Shown: positions 1 through 8,529, numbered from the stretch's first letter. The stretch: 40,332 bases of DNA from Patescibacteria group bacterium (GCA_018818885.1 JAHIRB010000032.1:1-40332); one strand, 5' to 3'. The notes: generated by a model not told the origin, from the sequence alone. Made by a program: numbers and translations.

Positions 1-1
1 A

Positions 2-147
2 GATATATTCAATCAAAAAATGACTGAGTGGCTAGTTTGGTATAATACAAAACGATTCCACTGGGGCCTTAATCTAGAGACCCCTGTGGATTATTTATTA
101 AAAAATAACTATGTGTCCAATATGTGCTGGACTAATACACTTGCTTG
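2..147 (+). CDS. Partial integrase/transposase C-terminus (rve-type), cut by window edge
   Basis: Frame 2 reads DIFNQKMTEWLVWYNTKRFHWGLNLETPVDYLLKNNYVSNMCWTNTLA*, matching the WYNTKRPHxxLxxxTPxxYL C-terminal motif of integrase-core transposases. Confidence 0.7.
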
Positions 148-462
148 ACAATTATTTAATAATCGCATATCTTATATATGCATCTCCTCAAACATCCTGC
201 ACTCTGCAAAAAAACCTACACAGACGGAAAAACCACACACAATCGTGTAGAGCGCAGGACTTCTATTTCGCACCTTGTTATTACGAGGCAACCACTGACG
301 GGACATGGCTAGATTTTGCGAAAGCATTACTTTCCATGAGCGATTGGTTGCCTCATTTTTTTTACCCTGAGCGAGCGGTGCGAGTCGAAGGGTTATCCTG
401 AAACTGTTACATGATACATGTTATATGTTTCATGTTACATGCTACGTGATACATAACTACCC

Positions 463-490
463 TTGACTAAGCACCGCAATAATGTATAAT
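463..490 (+). promoter_or_regulatory. Sigma70-like promoter (TTGACT-16-TATAAT)
   Basis: TTGACT 463-468, TATAAT 485-490, 16-nt spacer; no credible ORF follows. Confidence 0.6.
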
Positions 491-496
491 AACTAT

Positions 497-752
497 CCAC
501 GATGCGCGTGCAGGGCGCTTTCTCCGGGGCATGCCGCGAGCATGTCTTTGCGCCCTGCCCCGCATTTTTGCTCTTTTTTGGAGCGGTCATGCAGTTAACT
601 CCTGTTCGGTGTTCAGTGAAGGCCAAAAAAACCCTTCAACCAACTGCTAACCGCTCCTCTAATCTTGTGGCCAAGAACGCTTCTTACCAGGAAATCTCCA
701 CTATCACTGGAGTCCTGAGTCCTGTCGAGAGCTTCTTGGCCGCTTTTTTTAT
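497..752 (+). ncRNA. Candidate structured small RNA (unassigned)
   Basis: Three consecutive hairpin domains: 503-518/550-564; 580-586/651-657 enclosing 591-596/642-647 and 617-622/633-638; 667-677/733-743 enclosing CTCCA/TGGAG, followed by T7. Confidence 0.5.
667..752 (+). terminator. Terminator-like long hairpin followed by T7
   Basis: GTGGCCAAGAA ... TTCTTGGCCGC then TTTTTTT. Confidence 0.5.
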
Positions 753-770
753 TCTCAATTTATCTATTTG

Positions 771-872
771 TCATCCTGAACGTAAGTGAAGGATCACACA
801 TCTTCCAATAAGCATGGGGTAAGATTTCTTAAGCTCACAAAACATCAAATAACACCGGTCGAAATGACAAAT
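771..872 (-). repeat. Dispersed palindromic element, copy A
   Basis: GTCATCCTGAACG...CGGTCGAAATGAC; reverse complement aligns with 21737-21867. Confidence 0.5.
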
Positions 873-946
873 AAAAAACAGCCACAAAGCTGTTAGTTTA
901 TGTTCTCTGATATCTGATTACTGATTACTGATCCCTAATTACTAAA

Positions 947-2707
947 CTACGCATACATCCCTCCAATCTCTTTACTATAATTCTTCTCAATTGTTTTTCT
1001 TCTCAACTTCAAAGTTGGAGTGAGCTCTTCATTTTCTTGCGAAAGTTCATCTGTTAGCAAAGCAAACTTCTTAGGTAGTTCCCATTCTCCAAAATTTTCC
1101 TTGTAGCATTCAAGTCTCTCTTCATACAACTTAATCATGTCTGAATCTGTAATCAAGTTATCCGGACTTTTGGAACTTAGATTTTTTTCTTTTCTATAAT
1201 TTTTAACTTCACTCCAGTCTGGCACAATTAAAACTGTTACATATTGTTTGTCGTGTCCGATGATTACTGTTTGACTAATGAATCTATCTGTATTTAAAAC
1301 TTGTTCAATTTTTTCTGGCCAGATGTTTTTTCCAGTTTGTAAAACCATCATTTCTTTTTTGCGTCCGATGATTGTAAGATAGCCTTCATTATCTAAAAAT
1401 CCTAAATCTCCAGTGTGAAACCAACCATCTTGATCGATGACTTCACGATCTAACGATGTATAGCCTTTCATAATACCAGGACTTTTAACTAAAATTTCTT
1501 TGTCATCAGCAATTTTAATTTCTACTCCTTCAATTGCTTGCCCAACTGTTCCGTACTTGATCTTACCCTCACGATTGACTGCGATAATGGGCGAAGTTTC
1601 TGTCATACCATAACCTTCGATAATAATAATACCTACTTTATCAAAAAACTTACCCAATTTTGGATTTAGAGATGAGCCTCCAGAAATTGTCATTCTAAAT
1701 CGACCACCCAGCGCACCACGAATTTTTTTAAAAACCAAAATATCAAAAATTTTATATTGCCATGTACCTTTTTGTTGCTTTAGAGCATTTATAAATAATT
1801 TTCTTTTAAAATCTGATCCAGCTTTGACCTTATCCCAAACTGACTTATGAAATCTTTCAAAAATTCTGGGAACAGAAATTAGCATGGTTGGTTTTACTGC
1901 CTTTAAATCGTCAATTAAAGTTTTAGGGCTCTGCGCAAATGCCATACAAGCACCAGTTACTACAAAAGGAGCATAGTATCCACCAGTTCGTTCTAGAATA
2001 TGAGAAAGCGGTAGAAAAGAAAGAAATGTATCTTTAGAAAATATAGGGACTGCCTTGGTGGCAGAAATAGAGTTTGATAAAAAATTCTTATGAGTAAGAA
2101 TAACGCCGTTGGGATTACCAGTAGTGCCAGAAGTATATATGATACTTGCAATATCATCTTCTGAAAGCTTATCGCTTGCCAGTTTACTGCTTACCGCTGA
2201 TTGCTTATTTCTTCTACCTAACTCCAACACTTCATCAAATGAGAGTTGTCTGATATCGACGATATCATTCATCGGTTTAGCTAGATCAATATAGATGATT
2301 TTTTGCAAGTCTGGTAATTCTTTTTGATACAACAAAACTTTAGTAAGTTGTTCTTGATCTGAAACCACTAAAAATTTTGATCTTGAATCACGCAAAACAT
2401 GTGCAGTCAACTTGGGAGAAAAGGTTGTATGGACTGTGACCACCACAGCGCCAACTGACATTATTGCTAAGTCTGCAACTACCCACCATGGTCTATTATG
2501 TGAAAGTATTGCAACCCTATCCCCTTTCTTACATCCAAGATGTTTTAAGCCACTGGCAAAATCCTTAACTTGATTTTCTACTTCTAAAAAACTCATGGCC
2601 ATCCAGGTGTCGTCTTTTTTGTATTTCAAAGCCTGGCGCTTAGGATATTTTTGCGCAGTTTGGAAAAATTGTTGTGGTATTGTGTTTGGCATACTCTTAT
2701 TATACAT
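947..2707 (-). CDS. Long-chain fatty acid--CoA ligase (AMP-binding)
   Basis: IIYTSGTTGNPNGVILTH, GYGMTETSPI, GWFHTGDLG motifs; full length. Confidence 0.93.
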   Translation of the reverse strand: MYNKSMPNTIPQQFFQTAQKYPKRQALKYKKDDTWMAMSFLEVENQVKDFASGLKHLGCKKGDRVAILSHNRPWWVVADLAIMSVGAVVVTVHTTFSPKLTAHVLRDSRSKFLVVSDQEQLTKVLLYQKELPDLQKIIYIDLAKPMNDIVDIRQLSFDEVLELGRRNKQSAVSSKLASDKLSEDDIASIIYTSGTTGNPNGVILTHKNFLSNSISATKAVPIFSKDTFLSFLPLSHILERTGGYYAPFVVTGACMAFAQSPKTLIDDLKAVKPTMLISVPRIFERFHKSVWDKVKAGSDFKRKLFINALKQQKGTWQYKIFDILVFKKIRGALGGRFRMTISGGSSLNPKLGKFFDKVGIIIIEGYGMTETSPIIAVNREGKIKYGTVGQAIEGVEIKIADDKEILVKSPGIMKGYTSLDREVIDQDGWFHTGDLGFLDNEGYLTIIGRKKEMMVLQTGKNIWPEKIEQVLNTDRFISQTVIIGHDKQYVTVLIVPDWSEVKNYRKEKNLSSKSPDNLITDSDMIKLYEERLECYKENFGEWELPKKFALLTDELSQENEELTPTLKLRRKTIEKNYSKEIGGMYA

Positions 2708-2746
2708 AATTTTTAAAAAACTAAAACCCTTTACTACAAAAAGAAA

Positions 2747-3499
2747 TTATTGCTTAGGTAATTCAGTTTCTTTCCACAAGTATTCAAAAATATTCTTAAA
2801 CGCTCGAGCAATAACATCATTTTTGATTAATACTCCTGATGGATGCTTTTCATCAAACACAAATAACGAAATTTTTGAATCATAAATATACAACTCCATC
2901 TTTAAATCCTTAAAAAGTTTAATAAATTTCATTTCACGAAGAATATCTTTAGATCTTTTTAAATCTTCTCTTCCAACTTCTGTTTCTGCAGACAAATTTT
3001 TTACTTTTACTCCATGCTTAACTCTGGAATCAAAATAACTCTTATTAAAAAAATCACCTAAAATATCATATCCAGCTTTATAATCAGTGATTGCATAAAT
3101 CATTTGCCCTTTATTATTTTTCCAACTATCAGCATAAAGATTTTTTACTCCTTCAAATCCTTCAAAATATTTAATCTCTGAATACAAAGTATCTGGTTGA
3201 CTGATTTTTTGATTTTCCGCCCATGACATTAAATCATTTGCATCTTTTACTGTTTCTTCTTCAATTCGTTTTACCCATTGCTTGAAATCATCTAAAGAAA
3301 TCGCTTGATATATAGTAGTTTCTTCTACTGTGAATTTGGTGACTACTCCCTTAGATAGTAGTTTATCCAAAATCGGATAGAGTGTTGTTCTATTGATAAG
3401 GGTGTGTTTTGATAGTTTTCCAACAGAAGTCTTACCTAATTTGTATAAACCGGTTAATACGGTTTTTTCTTTTTCGCTTAAATTAGCTACATTTTCCAT
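2747..3499 (-). CDS. TrmB-family transcriptional regulator
   Basis: N-terminal wHTH (SEKEKTVLTGLYKLGKTSVGKLSKHTLINRTTLYPILDKLLSKGVV) plus TrmB-like effector region. Confidence 0.8.
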   Translation of the reverse strand: MENVANLSEKEKTVLTGLYKLGKTSVGKLSKHTLINRTTLYPILDKLLSKGVVTKFTVEETTIYQAISLDDFKQWVKRIEEETVKDANDLMSWAENQKISQPDTLYSEIKYFEGFEGVKNLYADSWKNNKGQMIYAITDYKAGYDILGDFFNKSYFDSRVKHGVKVKNLSAETEVGREDLKRSKDILREMKFIKLFKDLKMELYIYDSKISLFVFDEKHPSGVLIKNDVIARAFKNIFEYLWKETELPKQ

Positions 3500-3531
3500 A
3501 AATATTCACTTAATTTGTCTTATTTTACTCT

Positions 3532-3592
3532 ATTATACCATGTTGTCAAATCGTGTCAACACATTGACAATAGTAGAAATACATGATATACT
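3532..3592. promoter_or_regulatory. Divergent promoter pair with back-to-back -35 boxes
   Basis: Minus strand: TTGACA (3559-3554)-16-TATAAT (3537-3532). Plus strand: TTGACA (3564-3569)-17-TATACT (3587-3592). Confidence 0.7.
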
Positions 3593-3683
3593 GCAATGTC
3601 TTAAGCTAAATTAGGACAAAAAACAAAAAACAGAACATTGAAAACTCAATATTAAAAAACAACCAGAAAGGATTGGTGTTTAC

Positions 3684-3866
3684 ATGATCGGAATATATTT
3701 TCTTTTAGAAATTTATTTTTCAATAGGTCTGTTGTTAATCATCTTGGCAACCAAAAACATCTTCAATAAACCAAAACTGGATATAAAGGATCTTCTCTTA
3801 ATATTTATTGGCGGAGGTCTGATGTACGGTTTGTACATACTACCATTTATAGTTGAATTAAGTTAG
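3684..3866 (+). CDS. Small two-TM membrane protein
   Basis: 60 aa, hydrophobic segments; upstream AGAAAGGA SD-like sequence. Confidence 0.55.
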   Translation: MIGIYFLLEIYFSIGLLLIILATKNIFNKPKLDIKDLLLIFIGGGLMYGLYILPFIVELS

Positions 3867-3891
3867 CCATAAAATGAAAAGGAAGAAGGAA

Positions 3892-4332
3892 ATGGATAAT
3901 TCTAACTTTAGTAGAGACTGGTACAGCAAAGAAGATGCGGAGATAGAAGCACGTGACAGAAACCAGAAAGTCGACGAATTAGTATCAATGTATGCACAGT
4001 ACGAGTTTGTAAATATTCATGTACATGTCGATGAGTGGGTGTATTGCCAAGTGACTGCTAGCTGTAGTAAGCAAACTAATATTAAAGAAAAACAACAATA
4101 TTTAGTAGTGCAGATCGCTTGGGATATGTGCATATACGTATGGTTGCATAATGAATCGGGAATTGGTACTTGTGTGTGGGCCACAAAAAAACCACCTTTT
4201 AATTCTTTTGAAACAGGTGGCCAAAGCAATGAGGGGGGTATGGCTATTCTTCTAGAAATTCATGAGTTAGAAGAAATATTCAAGAAAATGAATACTGGCG
4301 AATTTCTTGAAGGGCATAATGTTCCACGATAA
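3892..4332 (+). CDS. Hypothetical protein
   Basis: ORF 3874-4332; ATG at 3892 is preceded by GGAAGAAGGAA SD-like sequence and is preferred. Confidence 0.6.
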   Translation: MDNSNFSRDWYSKEDAEIEARDRNQKVDELVSMYAQYEFVNIHVHVDEWVYCQVTASCSKQTNIKEKQQYLVVQIAWDMCIYVWLHNESGIGTCVWATKKPPFNSFETGGQSNEGGMAILLEIHELEEIFKKMNTGEFLEGHNVPR

Positions 4333-4339
4333 AAATAAT

Positions 4340-4430
4340 TGGTGGTGATTACGTTAAATCACAGTATCTGACGACTTCTATGTACTCAATTGTCACCCGC
4401 TTGCACATGAGTACAAGCGGTCGTCCACCA
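4340..4430 (+). promoter_or_regulatory. Candidate structured 5' leader with H-type pseudoknot
   Basis: TGTACTCA 4381-4388 pairs TGAGTACA 4408-4415; CCGCTT 4397-4402 in its loop pairs AAGCGG 4415-4420; TGGTGG 4340-4345 / CCACCA 4425-4430 close the unit. Confidence 0.45.
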
Positions 4431-4457
4431 CGATCCCAAATAAAAAGGAGAAGAAAA

Positions 4458-4955
4458 ATGGAAATGTACGAAAATATGGAATGGCTCGGAAGACACTACC
4501 TCGGCGCTTTCATGAGCAGACTCGTAAGTCAGCAAGATGTGAGAATGCGCGTTGAAGCTTCTGAGGCGCATTGGAACACAATATCTGCTGACTCCACAAT
4601 CTACGATTTGGGTGACATCGTAGATCGGTTCGCTCAGGCAGCCGGCATGGTTGCACTCGGGCTTGCGGATGCCGATGTGTTTGAGAGAGCAAAGTTCGTT
4701 TTTATGCAGATACTAAAGCATGAATACGATCAGCTCGAGGATAGGGCAAGGTCATACACGAAAGGGACGAGAGAACGTATGGAGAATCCCAACTCATATC
4801 CTCATCTTCTTTTTTACGAAACCCCAACCTACTCTGAGGAAGAGATCGTAAAAAACATTATGCATAGAAGGCAATGCATAGTGAACGGTCAAGACGCCTT
4901 CCTTATGAACACAATGCTGGATTTACTTGATCCCTTGGAAGGAGGTGATGAGTAA
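4458..4955 (+). CDS. Hypothetical protein
   Basis: AAAAAGGAGAAGAAAA SD directly before ATG 4458; followed by strong terminator. Confidence 0.65.
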   Translation: MEMYENMEWLGRHYLGAFMSRLVSQQDVRMRVEASEAHWNTISADSTIYDLGDIVDRFAQAAGMVALGLADADVFERAKFVFMQILKHEYDQLEDRARSYTKGTRERMENPNSYPHLLFYETPTYSEEEIVKNIMHRRQCIVNGQDAFLMNTMLDLLDPLEGGDE

Positions 4956-4977
4956 AACGTAATTTGTACATTAGCAA

Positions 4978-5027
4978 AAGCCGTTCGAGTTTGATCAAAC
5001 GATCAGACGAGAGCGGCTTCTTTTTTT
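4978..5027 (+). terminator. Rho-independent terminator
   Basis: AAGCCG ... CGGCTT with inner GTTTGATCAAAC, followed by CTTTTTTT. Confidence 0.75.
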
Positions 5028-5073
5028 GGTAACAAATTAAATGGTATTATATGTGAAATAAAAATATATCGGT

Positions 5074-5097
5074 AGGCGACATTGGCCAATGTCGCCT
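5074..5097. repeat. 24-bp perfect palindrome
   Basis: AGGCGACATTGGCCAATGTCGCCT, then GCGATTTTTT. Confidence 0.8.
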
Positions 5098-5191
5098 GCG
5101 ATTTTTTGGATCAATGAAAGGATGGGCGGCTTATTATTTTATTCAAAAAACTCCCCTATCTTTGGGAGCTTTTTTAATATTGCAGAAAGAC

Positions 5192-5358
5192 AAGAAGCTA
5201 GCGAGATCCGTACAAGTCTAATAAATTAGATCTACACGGATCGAGCCGACAAAGCAAGCTTTGCGAACCCACTAGCCCCGTAGATACTAGATGTTTAATA
5301 ACCACGGGGCTAGACAGTATCGACAATACGCTGCTTACAATTATCGCGCTAGCTTCTT
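5192..5358. ncRNA. Candidate multi-branched structured element (unassigned)
   Basis: AAGAAGCTAGCG 5192-5203 pairs perfectly with CGCTAGCTTCTT 5347-5358 and encloses GATCCGT/ACGGATC (5205-5211/5236-5242), CAAAG/CTTTG, CTAGCCCCGT/ACGGGGCTAG (5272-5281/5304-5313) and GTAT/ATAC. Confidence 0.45.
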
Positions 5359-5364
5359 ACCTTG

Positions 5365-6234
5365 CTACCGCTTTCTATGAAAAATTTCTTCTACAAAATT
5401 ATATATTTTTTTGTAAATCTCTCCCCTTCTCTCGTCTTCCATCATTGAATGAGAAAAGCTATCATTAAGCCAACAAATCTTTTTATCTTTAGAACCCAAG
5501 CAATCGTGAATCCTTAAGGCAGACTTAGGGTGGACTATTGGATCAATATCTGCTTGAATTATAAGAGTTGGTGATTTAATATCTGGCATCATCTTATTTG
5601 TTCTTTTGACAAGTCTAAAAAATTCTCTGTTTGACTTGTTAGGTATCTTAGAATAAGTTATCTCATCAATCAAGCGTGGCGCCTTTGAATTAAAGAATGC
5701 GCGTGGTTTTCTCCAATATCTTTGTAAGTATGCTTGCGAAAATGCTCGCGCCTTTCTATAATGATGAGCACGTATCCAAACAGGTGTTCCAATTGATATT
5801 ACTCCACTTATTCTTTCTGGATAATCATGTGCAAGTTTAAAAGCGATGTTGCCACCAAATGAATTTCCTAATACAAAAACTTTCTTTACTTTTTCAGAAA
5901 GTTCATCTAAAGCTTTTTCGCATGATTCAATCCAGTCTTTAGAAGTTGTTTTTTCTAAATCTTCTGGTTTTGTACCATGCCCAGCTATCAAAGGAGCATA
6001 AACACTAACACCTTTTCCCGCTAAATATTCAGCTAATTCCATAAATTGTGCTGGTGTAGAAGTAAATCCATGCAATAATAAAACCCCAACTTCTGTTGAG
6101 GGGTATATAAAAAACGGTTCAGCACCTGCCATATAGCCGTTTTTGCCGTTTTTAACTATTTTTTCAAGACGATTTTGGTATATTTTTGGGATACCAGAAT
6201 TCCTTACACGTTGTATTTGCTTAATCCAATTCAT
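5365..6234 (-). CDS. Alpha/beta-hydrolase, carboxylesterase-like
   Basis: GVLLLHGFTSTP, GNSFGG nucleophile elbow, downstream D and H. Confidence 0.85.
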   Translation of the reverse strand: MNWIKQIQRVRNSGIPKIYQNRLEKIVKNGKNGYMAGAEPFFIYPSTEVGVLLLHGFTSTPAQFMELAEYLAGKGVSVYAPLIAGHGTKPEDLEKTTSKDWIESCEKALDELSEKVKKVFVLGNSFGGNIAFKLAHDYPERISGVISIGTPVWIRAHHYRKARAFSQAYLQRYWRKPRAFFNSKAPRLIDEITYSKIPNKSNREFFRLVKRTNKMMPDIKSPTLIIQADIDPIVHPKSALRIHDCLGSKDKKICWLNDSFSHSMMEDERRGEIYKKIYNFVEEIFHRKR

Positions 6235-6526
6235 ATATTATATTGTATTTGTTTTTGTTTTAGAAATAAGTGCCAAAATTTGCTAAAAATAGCCAAATTT
6301 ATATTGTAGTTGCGTTTTCTTAGCATATTAATTAATATTACATTATAGAGTCTTTGTCAAGAGTATAAGCTGTTTAAATATAGTGTATAAACTACTAGTT
6401 TAGCTAAATTTAGCTAAATTTATGTCCCTGTAGTTTCCGCGTCCATATATATTATATTTCTGCGAATCCACCGAAATTAATTTATTAATGCTGGTGGACG
6501 ACGGATACCTGCCCGCCCTTGCCAGC

Positions 6527-6598
6527 GCCCCTATAGTTCAACGGATAGAACAAGGATCTCCTAAGTCCTAGATTTAGGTTCAATTCCTAATGGGGGCA
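6527..6598 (+). tRNA. tRNA-Arg (CCT)
   Basis: GCCCCTA/TGGGGGC acceptor stem, AGGAT-CTCCTAA-GTCCT anticodon arm, GGTTCAATTCC T-arm; no encoded CCA. Confidence 0.93.
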
Positions 6599-6643
6599 AT
6601 GGCGATGGCAGGCGGACATTAAAGTTTCTGCGCCAAAGGCGCA

Positions 6644-6706
6644 TCTCAGCCAAAGGCTGATGCGCCTCTGGAGCACGACTCTGGCGGAGATTCCTACCGG
6701 GGACAC
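6644..6706 (+). repeat. GC-rich tRNA-adjacent hairpin repeat, copy 1
   Basis: TCTCAGCCAAAGGCT...GCGCCTCTGGAG...TCTGGCGGAGATTCCTACCGGGGACA. Confidence 0.6.
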
Positions 6707-6875
6707 TATTAATACCAATTGACAGTTAACATTTGACTGTTGACCACACAGTTAAGCATAAATCACTTATATATGCATTCGTGTCATTATGCTCACATTG
6801 TCCGACTCTTAAACTACTGTAAAATTAGCTAATATTTAGTTTCTGATTAACTTATTTAGCAATTTTTACTCAATT

Positions 6876-6891
6876 CGTTCCACGTGAAACA
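6876..6891. promoter_or_regulatory. parS-like site
   Basis: CGTTCCACGTGAAACA matches parS consensus TGTTTCACGTGAAACA at 14/16. Confidence 0.5.
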
Positions 6892-6965
6892 TTAAATTGA
6901 CATAATATAAACTAGCTAATATCATTATTTGTACTTGTACCTTGTTACTTGATACTTGATCACAC

Positions 6966-7039
6966 GGGCCCGTAGTTCAGTTGGCTAGAACGCCTCCATG
7001 GCATGGAGGAGGTCAGGAGTTCGAGTCTCCTCGGGTCCA
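6966..7039 (+). tRNA. tRNA-Ala (GGC)
   Basis: GGGCCCG/CGGGTCC acceptor, CCTCC-ATGGCAT-GGAGG anticodon arm, GAGTTCGAGTCTC T-arm. Confidence 0.9.
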
Positions 7040-7051
7040 CATAATATAAGG

Positions 7052-7150
7052 TTCTCAGCCAAAGGCTTGGGCCAGAGGCCCATCCCTGCCTGAGGCAGGC
7101 AGGCGCCTCTGGAGGAGATCCGCTTCTGGCGGAAATTCCCGCTGGGTCCA
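7052..7150 (+). repeat. GC-rich tRNA-adjacent hairpin repeat, copy 2
   Basis: TTCTCAGCCAAAGGCTT...GCGCCTCTGGAG...TCTGGCGGAAATTCCCGCTGGGTCCA. Confidence 0.6.
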
Positions 7151-7169
7151 TTTATAAATAATTCAATTT

Positions 7170-7910
7170 ATGACAAAAGAGGTAGAAAATTGGTGGAATG
7201 ATGCATCTCAAAGCTTCCAAGAAGATGCTAAACATCCAACAAATGACGCGGTTTATGGCCCATGGGTACCAAATGAAAGTAAATTAAAACTTTTGGGTAA
7301 TATAAAAGGTAAGAAAATACTTGAAATTGGATGTGGTGGTGCACAATGCAGTGTATATTTTGCTAAAAAAGGCGCAAAATGTACTGGAATTGATATATCA
7401 AAAAAACAACTTAAATTTGCAAAACAACTGATTGATAAAGAAAAAATCAAAGTAAAACTAATAAAAGGGGATATCCAAACCCTAAGCAAGATAAAATCAA
7501 ATAATTATGATATTGTATTTACAGCCTATGCTTTGCAATATGTCCCAGACTTAACAAAATGTTTTAAACAGGTGAATAGAGTTTTAAAAAAAGGAGGAAT
7601 ATTTGTATTTAGCTTTGATCATCCTTTTTGGAGGATTATTGATGGCAAAACTCTCAAATTTAGAGGCAGTTACCATAAAACTGGTAAATTTAGCAGAATT
7701 GAATATTGGCACGACGCAAAACAACATAAATTTGTCATGTACTTAAGAAAGCTAAGTGATATCTATAATAGTTTAGAAGAAGCCAAATTTCATGTTGAAA
7801 AAATACTAGAACCAGTTGATTTGAACAAAAAAGAACCATTATCTAAGCTATTTCCTAAAAAATTAGTCAAATTAATTCCTACTGCGGTAATCTTTAAATC
7901 AAAAAAATAA
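7170..7910 (+). CDS. Class I SAM-dependent methyltransferase
   Basis: ILEIGCGGAQCSVYFAKKGAKCTGIDIS motif I. Confidence 0.88.
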   Translation: MTKEVENWWNDASQSFQEDAKHPTNDAVYGPWVPNESKLKLLGNIKGKKILEIGCGGAQCSVYFAKKGAKCTGIDISKKQLKFAKQLIDKEKIKVKLIKGDIQTLSKIKSNNYDIVFTAYALQYVPDLTKCFKQVNRVLKKGGIFVFSFDHPFWRIIDGKTLKFRGSYHKTGKFSRIEYWHDAKQHKFVMYLRKLSDIYNSLEEAKFHVEKILEPVDLNKKEPLSKLFPKKLVKLIPTAVIFKSKK

Positions 7911-7951
7911 TTTCAACAAACTCTTATTCAGGGTCTCAAACAACATCTCAA

Positions 7952-8521
7952 GTGAAAAAACGAGCTTACATTATTCATGGCTGGGATGGAAAACCAAACT
8001 CTAACTGGTTTCCCTGGCTTAAACAAGAACTTGAAAAGAACGATTTTGATGTTATTTTACCTCAAATGCCAGATCCAGAAGTACCAACTATTGAAAAATG
8101 GGTTGGATATTTAGATAAACTTGTAAAAAACCCAGACGAAAACACGTATTTGATAGGCCATAGCATGGGATGTCAAGCAATTATTAGATATTTAGAAAAA
8201 ATTAATACTAAAATTGGTGGTATTATTCTAGTTGCAGGTTTTTTTACACTGACCAATCTTGAAACTCAAGAAGAACAAAATATTGCTAAACCCTGGTTAG
8301 AAACTTTAATCAATTTTAAGAAAGTTAAAAACTCAACAAATCATATAATAAGTTTGTTTTCTGATAATGACCCATATGTACCAGCAGAAAACTTTGATTT
8401 ATTCAAAAATAACCTAAAGGCAGAAGTAATTGTCAAAAAGAATGCCGGACATTTTAATGAAAGTGATGGTTTTACCAAACTGCCACTTGTTTTAAAAAAA
8501 GTACTCAAAATTTCAAAATAA
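7952..8521 (+). CDS. RBBP9/YdeN-family serine hydrolase
   Basis: GTG start; AYIIHGWDGKPNSNWFPWL, LIGHSMGC, NAGHF. Confidence 0.85.
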   Translation: MKKRAYIIHGWDGKPNSNWFPWLKQELEKNDFDVILPQMPDPEVPTIEKWVGYLDKLVKNPDENTYLIGHSMGCQAIIRYLEKINTKIGGIILVAGFFTLTNLETQEEQNIAKPWLETLINFKKVKNSTNHIISLFSDNDPYVPAENFDLFKNNLKAEVIVKKNAGHFNESDGFTKLPLVLKKVLKISK

Positions 8522-8529
8522 CTTAAAAA

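Noticed and set aside
111-401. ORF 111-401 (+)
   Set aside because: Overlaps the end of the integrase fragment and intergenic repeats; no SD or recognisable domain.
502-789. ORF 502-789 (+) and 435-626 (-) as proteins
   Set aside because: They coincide with the hairpins of the structured RNA candidate, and the translations look non-protein-like.
6400-6423. TTTAGCTAAATTTAGCTAAATTTA as a regulatory operator
   Set aside because: Simple AT-rich tandem palindromic words near a tRNA; could be chance in this composition.
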